DNA from: DATEHQ01 sp035279525 | Lineage (GTDB): Bacteria > Chloroflexota > Dormibacteria > Dormibacterales > Dormibacteraceae | Length of the DNA: 13,622 bases | Direction: 5' to 3' | NCBI GenBank assembly: GCA_035279525.1 | Contig: DATEHQ010000192.1 | Span: 1 to 13,622, forward strand | Shown: piece after piece, positions 5,865 to 12,833 of the stretch | Position numbering within the stretch: position 1 is the stretch's first letter | Layout of the letters: the number at the start of each line of letters is the position of its first letter | The notes under the pieces: generated by a model | The model's input: only the letters and a program-made list of their open reading frames with translations | What the model was told of the DNA's origin: nothing | The model's database searches: none | Made by a program: the position numbers and the translations under genes

Positions 5865-7928
5865 CTAGGACGAGCCTGGCTGCAGTGAGACGCCCGCGTC
5901 GAATGTCGTTGGCGGACCGGGCGCGTAGAGGCGTGTCCCGTCCGCGCTCACCACGCGGATCGTCAACTGGTGCGGACCCTTCGACAGCGACGTCGTGTCC
6001 AGGATCGCATCGAAGCCGCAGCGGCCGAATCGGTCGCTGCCGAGCGCGGTGATCGCGGCAGGGCTGTCGTCGCCGTACACGGCTTCCTGGAAAGGCATGC
6101 CGTCGACGTCGATGAACACCGTGCGGGCCGGAGAGTTGGCGACCTGGTCGACCGCCCATCCGACCACACCCACGCGGCTTGCCGGCAGCGGGCCGAGCCC
6201 GAGCGTGGCCTCAGGGAGCCGCACCCGTGTGATCTCATACCGGCCTGGAGTCGATAGCTGCTGGAGGCTTTGGCGCGCTACGGGGACGAGCGTACGGCCG
6301 TGCGCGTAGTAGCGAGCGGACAGCGTGGGGAACGCGAAGGAGGCGGCGGCGGCCGTGTACACCACGAGGCCGGCAACCTGTAGCTTGAAAAGCGCCGGGC
6401 CGAATTTTCCAGGGAGTGCTTTGGGCGCGTACTTGAGCGCAACCCAGAGGACCACCGGGAGGAGCGGCAGGTAATAGCGGCCCTGGATCCCCGGGTAGCC
6501 CTCGACTGAAAACAGAAACAACGCGAGCAGGAAATAAGCGTTCGCGGCCGGATTGGAGAACGCCATCCGCAGCGCGAGCCTCGTGTGACCGCGGCGCGCG
6601 ACCGTGACAAGCCGCCACGCGACCTGTCCGAGGCGGATCAGCGTGCTGGCGAGCAACAGGATCGAAACGCCAGCGATGAGCAGCCAGACTACCGTCGTGA
6701 CCGCATGGAATCCAAGCACGAGGGGAGTGTCGACCCAACCGAAAACCCCCCAGAAGCTGCCGAACTCGCGGCCGAACGTGTGGTCGAGGAACGTGAACGA
6801 CACGGTGTTGGTGACATACGACAGGACCGCCGGCGGGCCGCCCGCAAGCGCGAGCTTATAGGTGGGCAGGTCGCCAAGCTGGGTGGCGGCAACCAACGGC
6901 GGCGAGCCCCACCAGAGCGACTGCTGCACTGCCTCGAGGACGATCGACGGAATGGCCAGCAGCGCCAGCTCGATAGGCCAGTCCTTCTTGTCTCGGAGAT
7001 GGAGGCGCTGGGTCAAAAGCATCGCCCCGATCGCAACCGCCACGATCGCGAAGTAGTGGACCTTGGTCACCAGCAGCATGCCTGACGCAAGGCCCAGCAG
7101 CGCGATCCAGACGCGGTGGTGGAGGTTCGCCCGCACCTCGAAGGCGGCGACCAGCGCGAGCATGACAAGCGTGAAGCTGAGGTTGTCTGGCTGCACAGAC
7201 GCAGCGACCATCGACGTGAGCGGAAACAGGCCGACAACGGCTGTGACCGTCAGCGCCAACGTTCGCCTGAGGCGCAGGTGGCGCAACAGCATGTAGGTCA
7301 GGATCAGGGTCGGGATCAGAAGAGCCGCGGAGAAGAGCCGGGCCCCGAAGAAAAGCGCGACGGGACTCGAGGTGAAGAGAGAGACGAGGCCCATCGCGCC
7401 AGCATCCAGCAGGTAGTAGCCGAACGGGTAGTAGCTCAGCAGTGGCGGATCGACGAGCTGCGCCGTGGTCTCTATCCGGTGCGCGCCCTGGTCAACGGAG
7501 CCGAAGTAAGCCGGCGATCCGTAGTTGGCAGGGGCCTTCACGTCCTGCTTCTCGGCGATCACAGCGACCGCGGACGCGTCCTCTATATATGTCGGATCCG
7601 GAATCGAACGACCGACGGGAATCATGATCCGGGCCGCGTCGCGAGGCGCCACCAAACCTCCAGCGCCATACAGTGCGGTCGAGTATTCGAAGTGAAGCGT
7701 CTCGTCAGGGGCTTCCAGGATCGGAACCAAGAAGACCCACGCGATCGCGACCGCCACCGAGGCCGCCACGATGCTCGCGAGGATGAATGCAGCCGCGCGC
7801 GGCGCCGGCTCTCGGAGGCGTCTCACCGGTTCTCGAACGTGAAGGAGCCGCACGTCCGCTGCCACCGTTCCCAATGGGATCCGGGCCAAGGTCAGGTCGC
7901 GAACATCCATCCGGCGGATTGCAGCCAC
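5865..7928 (-). CDS. DUF2142 polytopic membrane protein, GT-C-like, with C-terminal Ig-like beta domain
   Basis: This is a membrane protein of up to 687 residues. After a basic N-terminus, helix 1 (~46-71) is followed by EAPDETLHF (72-80), an acidic motif in the first outside loop typical of DUF2142. The same place holds the catalytic Asp/Glu in GT-C glycosyltransferases of the GT39/ArnT kind. About ten further hydrophobic stretches run to ~560. Residues ~562-687 are a beta-rich domain (VGVVGWAVDQVA, FIDVDGMPFQEAVYGDDSP, GPHQLTIRVVSADG) like the Ig-type domains attached to other bacterial surface sugar proteins. It probably uses a lipid-linked sugar in the periplasm or outer face, fitting the GT2 and GT4 genes upstream. 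The start is uncertain: GTG 7928 and ATG 7910 both lack a Shine-Dalgarno. Confidence 0.85.
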   Translation of the reverse strand: MAAIRRMDVRDLTLARIPLGTVAADVRLLHVREPVRRLREPAPRAAAFILASIVAASVAVAIAWVFLVPILEAPDETLHFEYSTALYGAGGLVAPRDAARIMIPVGRSIPDPTYIEDASAVAVIAEKQDVKAPANYGSPAYFGSVDQGAHRIETTAQLVDPPLLSYYPFGYYLLDAGAMGLVSLFTSSPVALFFGARLFSAALLIPTLILTYMLLRHLRLRRTLALTVTAVVGLFPLTSMVAASVQPDNLSFTLVMLALVAAFEVRANLHHRVWIALLGLASGMLLVTKVHYFAIVAVAIGAMLLTQRLHLRDKKDWPIELALLAIPSIVLEAVQQSLWWGSPPLVAATQLGDLPTYKLALAGGPPAVLSYVTNTVSFTFLDHTFGREFGSFWGVFGWVDTPLVLGFHAVTTVVWLLIAGVSILLLASTLIRLGQVAWRLVTVARRGHTRLALRMAFSNPAANAYFLLALFLFSVEGYPGIQGRYYLPLLPVVLWVALKYAPKALPGKFGPALFKLQVAGLVVYTAAAASFAFPTLSARYYAHGRTLVPVARQSLQQLSTPGRYEITRVRLPEATLGLGPLPASRVGVVGWAVDQVANSPARTVFIDVDGMPFQEAVYGDDSPAAITALGSDRFGRCGFDAILDTTSLSKGPHQLTIRVVSADGTRLYAPGPPTTFDAGVSLQPGSS

Positions 7929-8018
7929 TCAACGTGCGCGACAAGGATGATGGTCACGCCGCTCGCTAACACGAACAGGACTCGCCCTTCAAATGAGCCA
8001 AAACGCGGCAAAGGAACG

Positions 8019-9167
8019 TCACCGCGGCGACTCGATCGCAGTCAGGTACCGCTCCGCCGCGGCATCAATGTCGAAAATCGACATCAGGCTCTGGCGAGCC
8101 CTCGCAAAACCCCGGCGCTGTTCATCGAGCCTCCTCACGAAATCCTGGATCGCCGACGAGAGGGCATCGGGATCCGCTGGTGGAACGGGCCGCGCAAGGC
8201 CATGACGGCGGGCCAGCACGCCCATGTCGCCGACGTCGGTCACAAGCAACGGGATACCCGCCTGGAGCGCTTCGGAAAACACCAGTGGGATGCTCTCCAT
8301 TCGCGACGGCACCACGAGGCAGTCGCAAGCGTGCATGTAACCGGCCACGACAGCGGCGGGCTGCGCCGGCATGATGGTTATGCGGTCGCCAAGGCCGACC
8401 GACTCAACTCGCCGGCGAAGCAAGCCGTCCATGGTGCCTGCCCCACACATGGTCAAGCGGGCATCAATCCCGCCCGACAGCACGCGAATCATCGCCTCGA
8501 CGAGTACGTCCGCGCCTTTCACCGACTCGAGCCGCCCGACGAACAAGAAGTTCACGCCTGAACCGAGGGGGTGCGGAAGCGGCGCAGGCTTCGGCAGACG
8601 CCTGGAGGTCGGAAGGAACTGGCAATTCATGCCACTGATTCGCTCCACTTCCGCGCCAAGTTCGATGCCGTCCGCGAAACGCCGCGATGCACCGGTGATC
8701 ACGGTTCGGATCAGGCGGCCGACGATGGGCCTTTTGGCCCACGTGTGGATGTCCGAGCCCAGCGCCCAGACGGAGTACGGGGCGAGCGAACGCACCCTCC
8801 AGGCAACAAAGCCGGCCGGGATGACCCACATGGCAAGGCAGGTGTTGGTCTTTTCCTCAACGATCAACCGGCGGAGGGCACGTTCGCCGGACCGCAACAG
8901 AGATCCGGTTCGTCTCAGGTCGGCTGGCGAGGAAAGCTTGAAATCAACGAGCGCCTTCGAGCTGCCGGCCCATGGGAACCAGCGCACCGCGTAAGGCCCA
9001 TCGGTGTCCCGCGCACCGGCCTTGGCCGGGGCAAGGACGGTGACACGACAGCCGCGCTGGCTCAAGGCCGACGCGAATCCAGGGATGAAAGAGCCGGCTC
9101 CCGCGAAGTCCTGGGCATTTGCCGGGTACGAACTCGTGATGATGGCGATTCGTTGCGGACCGGCTAT
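8019..9167 (-). CDS. GT4-family glycosyltransferase with an apparent ATA start
   Basis: This 382-residue GT-B glycosyltransferase belongs to family GT4. The N-terminal domain begins with strand RIAIITSSYP and the loop GAGSFIPGFASALSQRG, which binds acceptor. GSDIHTW is near 137. The C-terminal nucleotide-sugar domain starts FVGRLESVKGAD (~209) and has the EX7E pair Glu291 and Glu299 in ESIPLVFSE. Start: the first TTG in frame (9065) would delete strand 1 and the glycine loop. In the open frame above it there is no ATG, GTG, TTG or CTG. ATA at 9167-9165 overlaps the GT2 stop as ATAG and lies 5 bases after a perfect AGGAG (9177-9173), so it is the best start. The sugar and acceptor are unknown. 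The gap to the DUF2142 gene is about 90 bases. Confidence 0.9.
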   Translation of the reverse strand: MAGPQRIAIITSSYPANAQDFAGAGSFIPGFASALSQRGCRVTVLAPAKAGARDTDGPYAVRWFPWAGSSKALVDFKLSSPADLRRTGSLLRSGERALRRLIVEEKTNTCLAMWVIPAGFVAWRVRSLAPYSVWALGSDIHTWAKRPIVGRLIRTVITGASRRFADGIELGAEVERISGMNCQFLPTSRRLPKPAPLPHPLGSGVNFLFVGRLESVKGADVLVEAMIRVLSGGIDARLTMCGAGTMDGLLRRRVESVGLGDRITIMPAQPAAVVAGYMHACDCLVVPSRMESIPLVFSEALQAGIPLLVTDVGDMGVLARRHGLARPVPPADPDALSSAIQDFVRRLDEQRRGFARARQSLMSIFDIDAAAERYLTAIESPR

Positions 9168-10114
9168 CGGAGCTCCTTGTTGTAGTCCATGTCAAACCAC
9201 ATCGCGAACATGAGCAACTGCAAGCCCGAGATCAACAGCAACGCAACCAGCACGATGGTGGCGACAGCGATGTAGCCGGTGGTGATTTTTAGAATCGTGT
9301 ATTGCAGGCCAAGCGCGAATCCGATGACGGTAAGGACGAAGCCAAGACCATAGAAGAAGACGAGAGGGTGGAAGTCGCGGATCACGTATTTCTCGAACAT
9401 TCGATAGATGAACCCGCGGAGCAGGAGGAATGACACCGTAGGGATCACCTTCCACATCTTCATCGACGACCTTTCGCCGACTCGGTAACGAGGCGTGATC
9501 GGGACATTGACCACGTGCAGGTTGTGAACGTTGAGCTTGATCAAAATGTCGTTGGGATAGCCGTACCGTGCGTAGACGCGGTCGAGATCGATCGCGCGAA
9601 GGGCCGCGGCGCTGATGGCGGTAAAGCCTGACTGCGTGTCGGCGATATGCCAGTAGCCTGAGGCCATCTTGGTCAGAAGCGACAGGAAGGCGTTGCCGAG
9701 ATAGCGCATGTGAGGGGTGTGCTGCCAGGCGATCCGGTTCGTCAGCCGGTTTCCCTTCGCGTAAGCGACCTTGCCGGCGGCCACCGGCTCCACGACGAGA
9801 TGCAGCTCTTGGGGGTCCATCTGGCCATCGCCGTCCATGGTCGCGACCAGCTCCATGTCTGCCGCCAGCGCCGCTTTGTAACCGTCTGACACAGAGGCGC
9901 CTGGACCTCGGCGTACCTCGTGGCGAAGGAGCTCGACGCGGCTGCCGGGCTTCCTCGCCCAAGCGTTGACACGATCCGACGTGGCGTCACGGCTGCAGTC
10001 ATCGACCACGAAGATGCGGTCAACGAATTGGGGCATGGTCTCCAGCACGCAGTCGATCTGAGTCTCCTCGTTGTACGCCGGAACCACGACCCCGACGCGG
10101 CAGCCCTTGAACAC
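9164..10114 (-). CDS. GT2-family glycosyltransferase, DPM1/polyprenyl-phosphate type, with two C-terminal membrane helices
   Basis: This 316-residue GT-A enzyme is of family GT2, likely to transfer a sugar from a nucleotide donor to polyprenyl phosphate at the cytoplasmic face. Motifs in order are VVVPAYNEE (9-17), VDDCSRDAT (37-45), the metal-binding DGDGQMDP (94-101) and DTQSGFTAI (159-167). Two hydrophobic helices (~251-275 and ~280-308) anchor the C-terminus, and the protein ends FDMDYNKELR, the usual end for such proteins. The start GTG 10114 lies 9 bases after a TAGAAT box and has no Shine-Dalgarno, so the mRNA may be nearly leaderless here. The stop TAG overlaps the apparent ATA start of the GT4 gene. 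It likely supplies the lipid-linked sugar for the DUF2142 protein; this is inference. Confidence 0.92.
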   Translation of the reverse strand: MFKGCRVGVVVPAYNEETQIDCVLETMPQFVDRIFVVDDCSRDATSDRVNAWARKPGSRVELLRHEVRRGPGASVSDGYKAALAADMELVATMDGDGQMDPQELHLVVEPVAAGKVAYAKGNRLTNRIAWQHTPHMRYLGNAFLSLLTKMASGYWHIADTQSGFTAISAAALRAIDLDRVYARYGYPNDILIKLNVHNLHVVNVPITPRYRVGERSSMKMWKVIPTVSFLLLRGFIYRMFEKYVIRDFHPLVFFYGLGFVLTVIGFALGLQYTILKITTGYIAVATIVLVALLLISGLQLLMFAMWFDMDYNKELR

Positions 10115-10123
10115 GGCCGCGCA

Positions 10124-10129
10124 ATTCTA
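10124..10129 (-). promoter_or_regulatory. -10-like box before the GT2 gene
   Basis: On the minus strand TAGAAT (5 of 6 to consensus) sits in an AT-rich island in the 32-base gap after the methyltransferase gene, 9 bases before the GTG. No matching -35 at 17 bases is visible. It may be an internal promoter giving a near-leaderless transcript of GT2 and the genes after it. Confidence 0.35.
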
Positions 10130-10146
10130 TTAAATGGACCCGGCGC

Positions 10147-10866
10147 TCAGGTGCGATCGAACGTCATCAGGAAGTCGGCCGACAGGCGATCGCGGACGCC
10201 GTTCCGGCCCAGCGTGAGCCGAAGGTCGGCGAGCCGGACGAGCGCAGCTGCCGGCGCGTGCAGCCGTGACAGCACAGTGACGGCCCGGGACGGGATGCGG
10301 ATCGGCACGGCCTCCACCAGGCGGAAGCCCGCGGCCTGGAACACCCTGGAGTAGACGGCGACGGGACGCTGTTGCAGGAAGCGGTTGACGAGCCTCTGGC
10401 CGGCCTGCCTGACCTGCTCGACCAGGACGAGCCGCCCGCCCGGCCGGATCACTCGCCCGAACTCGGTCGCCAGAGTAGCCAGGCGCGGAGGCTCCAGCAC
10501 GTGCTGCAGCACGTACACGCTGACAGCCTGGTCGATCGAGCTGTGGCAGAGCGGGAGCCGTTCTCCGTCGAACAGCACCCATCCGACGTTTTCGGCCTGC
10601 GTACGGTGGCGCGCCACGGCGAGCATCTCGGGCGTGATCTCCACGCCGACCACGAACGCGGCGCTGTCCGCCAACCATCCGGTGAGCCTTCCGATCCCGC
10701 ATCCGAAGTCCAGGACGACGCCCCCGGGCCGCGCGATCGCGCGCTCGATCGCCCGGCGATGGATCAGGTCGACAAGGTGGTTCTTGGACCCGGTCGTGTC
10801 GGCCCGGTCGAGCACGGCGCGGAGATCCTGAAGCGCTGCGCGCTTCGACCAGTCTGCGCCGGTCAC
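10147..10866 (-). CDS. class I SAM-dependent methyltransferase
   Basis: This 239-residue Rossmann-fold methyltransferase is of the Methyltransf_11 type. Motif I is VVLDFGCGIGRLTGW (~50-64) and the acidic residue that contacts the SAM ribose is Glu76 in VGVEITPEM. The post-motif segment DQAVSVYVLQHV (~112-123) and motif III-like IRPGGRLVLVEQ (~140-151) follow. The last ~80 residues are a mixed region with no recognised domain. The start GTG 10866 overlaps the stop of the FemAB-like gene (GTGA), so translation is coupled; the frame continues upstream but lies over that gene. Lying in the sugar block, it may methylate a sugar hydroxyl or a lipid carrier product; the substrate is not visible in the sequence. 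Confidence 0.9.
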   Translation of the reverse strand: MTGADWSKRAALQDLRAVLDRADTTGSKNHLVDLIHRRAIERAIARPGGVVLDFGCGIGRLTGWLADSAAFVVGVEITPEMLAVARHRTQAENVGWVLFDGERLPLCHSSIDQAVSVYVLQHVLEPPRLATLATEFGRVIRPGGRLVLVEQVRQAGQRLVNRFLQQRPVAVYSRVFQAAGFRLVEAVPIRIPSRAVTVLSRLHAPAAALVRLADLRLTLGRNGVRDRLSADFLMTFDRT

Positions 10867-11864
10867 CGCGCCGCCCGCCGGCTGGACCGGAGGGCACGCC
10901 ACCTCCGCCACGCCTGAAACACGGCCGAATAGGCGCGGCCGGCGACGATGTAGGCCGGGTATTCGATCGGTCGAGCTCCAAGGCCCTCCTTGAACCAGCG
11001 AACGCCTTCGAGCCCCTCGTTCGAGCCAAGGTTGAAGGTCGCGAATCCCCGGTTGACCGCATCCTCGATGGCGGCCCAGTGCAGCAGGTAGTTCGCGCGG
11101 GTCGCCGCCAGGCGCTCGTCTAGCGCCGCGCTCCAGGCAAAGACCTCGCCTTTTCCGTAGAAGCACACGAGGCCGGCGGCCGGCTGGCCGTCTACCCACG
11201 CCATCCACAGCCGGACGGCCTCCGGCGCACACTCCCTGCGCACGGCCTCGAAAAGGCTCAAAGGCTTGGCGGGCTCACCGCGACCCCAGCGCCGCGACGA
11301 GTCGACGAGCAAGCCGTAGTAGGCGTGGACGGTGCGTTCCGAAAGCTCTGTCTCGAAGCGGATCGCCGAACGCTCGGCCTTTCGGACGTACTGACGGGTC
11401 TTGGCGCGCATCGCATCGAGCAGCTGCTGGGGTGAACGGCCGTTCAGGTCGATGACGTTGGCCCTGTAGCGGTCGAAGGAGGTCGGAAACGGGTAATGCG
11501 GACGCGGCCCAGGGTACGCGACCAGCAGTCCGAAACTCGGGGTCGACTTGAACCACCGTGCCGCGTCAGCGCCGAGTGCCGAGGGCTCGAGTGGTCCAGA
11601 GAGCGGGATCAGGCCGCCGTATGTCCCGTACGCGACCGACTGGTACGTGACGATTCCAAACTGCGTCCGCTTGACCAACGGCATGAGGGCGCGGTGAGGG
11701 CCGAGCTCGAATTCGATCGCCGTCGAGCGGTAGCCGAGAGCGGCCGCCGAAAGGACCCGGCCCCACGCGGGTGTGGCGAAGAACGAGTAGTCCCCGCCAC
11801 GCTCGAGGTATTCCTGCCACGTCGATTCGTCCAGGAGCTGATGCTCGAGGACGCTGTCACTCAA
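10863..11864 (-). CDS. FemAB-like / GNAT-fold acyltransferase (Acetyltransf_6 type)
   Basis: This 333-residue protein has a double GNAT fold as in FemAB peptidoglycan-bridge enzymes and the Acetyltransf_6 group. The first half includes FFATPAWGRVLSAAALGY (~28-45) and YGTYGGLIPLSG (~79-90). The second begins AMRAKTRQYVRKAERS (~151-166), a region typical of this group (lysine/arginine-rich acceptor helix). It continues with GQPAAGLVCFYGKGEVF (~226-242) and ends FNLGSNEGLEGVRWFKEGLG (277-296), the FK-GxG closing motif. Family members move an amino acid from aminoacyl-tRNA, or an acyl group from CoA, to an amine. Here the likely acceptor is an amino sugar in the glycan; this is inference. The start TTG 11864 overlaps the upstream stop (TTGA); its own stop overlaps the next start (GTGA). 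Confidence 0.85.
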   Translation of the reverse strand: MSDSVLEHQLLDESTWQEYLERGGDYSFFATPAWGRVLSAAALGYRSTAIEFELGPHRALMPLVKRTQFGIVTYQSVAYGTYGGLIPLSGPLEPSALGADAARWFKSTPSFGLLVAYPGPRPHYPFPTSFDRYRANVIDLNGRSPQQLLDAMRAKTRQYVRKAERSAIRFETELSERTVHAYYGLLVDSSRRWGRGEPAKPLSLFEAVRRECAPEAVRLWMAWVDGQPAAGLVCFYGKGEVFAWSAALDERLAATRANYLLHWAAIEDAVNRGFATFNLGSNEGLEGVRWFKEGLGARPIEYPAYIVAGRAYSAVFQAWRRWRALRSSRRAAR

Positions 11865-12778
11865 CGGCCCGAAGCCGCCGGCGCTCGCTCGACAGCTTGG
11901 AGGCGCGCCGCCATCTCACGGGCTGATCCATGCGATGTAAGGACGTCGCAATAGCCGCCATCGCGCGCCCACGCGAGAACTTCTCCGGGATCCTCTGTCA
12001 CACCGACCACCGAAGCATGCTGGCCTGGCGACAGACACGTGAACCGCGTGTAGCCTGCCGCCTGCAGGTCACGGAGACCGAGCTCGGGGTCTTGAGTCAA
12101 CTCGGGAGCCACCTCGAAGAAGAGCAGCGGGCGAAATCTCTCGAGCGTGCGGGTGGCGCCTTTGAGGACTTCGAAGTCGAAACCGTCGGTGTCGATCTTT
12201 ATGAAATCGACACGGGCCTCCTCATGGAGTAAATCGTCGAGTGTCAAGACCTCGACCCGCTGGCGGCCGCGTGATTCGTGGTCCGCGTACACCGCCTGTC
12301 TTCCCGACGCCGTAGTTTCGTTCTTGTACAGCCACGCCGATCCAGCGCTTGCGCCGGCAAACGCCGCGAGCACCCGGACGCCAGCATGGCCGGCGGCCGC
12401 AAGATTCGTCTGCAGGAGGGCGCGGAACTCGTCGGACGGTTCGAGCGCGAGCACATGCGCCCTCGGCTTCACGGCGAGGATCTGCAACAGGCTCGCTCCT
12501 ATGTTGCTGCCGACCTCGCAGATGAACGGATCGTCCCGCGATAGCGCGAGCTCGACGATCCGCCCGAGGATCGAGTCCCATTCCCCATGACGCGCCACGT
12601 GGCGGCCGATCATGCTGTCGCTGGGATACACGAATCTGTGGCCGAGGTACGTCGCAACTTTAAGAGGCTCCCGATCGATCAACCTCCGACCCCGTCGCAG
12701 CATGCGCAGCGTCAAGGCGTACGAAGCGCGAACCGCCCGGTAGCGCCTCAACCTGCGCCGCAGGGCCGCAACGGTCAC
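11861..12778 (-). CDS. FkbM-family SAM methyltransferase
   Basis: This 305-residue methyltransferase is of the FkbM type (Methyltransf_21), which O-methylates sugars and polyketides. The SAM-binding motif is CEVGSNIGASLLQIL (87-101), then VLALEPSDEFRALLQTNL (109-126), and the family signature DFIKIDTDGFDFEVLKGA (191-208). The N-terminal ~80 residues carry very basic helices (RRRLRRYRAVRA) before the domain; the C-terminal ~70 residues are poorly conserved. The start GTG 12778 has AAGG 7 bases upstream and lies 55 bases from the divergent repeat-protein gene. It is the first gene of the minus-strand block, so its promoter should lie in that gap; I do not see good boxes on this strand. It likely methylates a sugar of the surface glycan. 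Confidence 0.9.
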   Translation of the reverse strand: MTVAALRRRLRRYRAVRASYALTLRMLRRGRRLIDREPLKVATYLGHRFVYPSDSMIGRHVARHGEWDSILGRIVELALSRDDPFICEVGSNIGASLLQILAVKPRAHVLALEPSDEFRALLQTNLAAAGHAGVRVLAAFAGASAGSAWLYKNETTASGRQAVYADHESRGRQRVEVLTLDDLLHEEARVDFIKIDTDGFDFEVLKGATRTLERFRPLLFFEVAPELTQDPELGLRDLQAAGYTRFTCLSPGQHASVVGVTEDPGEVLAWARDGGYCDVLTSHGSAREMAARLQAVERAPAASGR

Positions 12779-12795
12779 CAGTGAACCTTAATCAT

Positions 12796-12824
12796 TTGAC
12801 TTGATGCCTCCGCCCGCATACCAT
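12796..12824 (+). promoter_or_regulatory. sigma70-type promoter of the repeat-protein gene
   Basis: TTGACT (12796-12801, 5 of 6 to consensus) is followed after exactly 17 bases by TACCAT (12819-12824, 4 of 6). A start about 7 bases downstream falls at about 12831-12834, at the ATG of the repeat gene, which would make the mRNA leaderless. It lies in the 55-base gap between divergent genes and may overlap the control region of the FkbM gene. Confidence 0.4.
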
Positions 12825-12833
12825 CGGCAATCC

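Noticed and set aside
5815..6159. Longer start of the DUF2255-like gene
   Set aside because: The upstream residues overlap the end of the DUF2142 gene and look like frame-shifted Arg/Gly-rich sequence; GTG 5814 has a GGAAAG ribosome site.
7116..8561. Long plus-strand open frame (481 codons) antisense to the DUF2142 and GT4 genes
   Set aside because: Its product is Arg/Gln/His-rich with no motif, and the minus strand has two clear protein families here; a typical high-GC shadow frame. The same holds for 1216-2361 and 4289-4921 on plus.
10499..10514. Perfect 16-bp palindrome ACGTGCTG/CAGCACGT
   Set aside because: It lies inside the methyltransferase gene over the conserved VLQHV segment, so codon content explains it; no second copy was seen.
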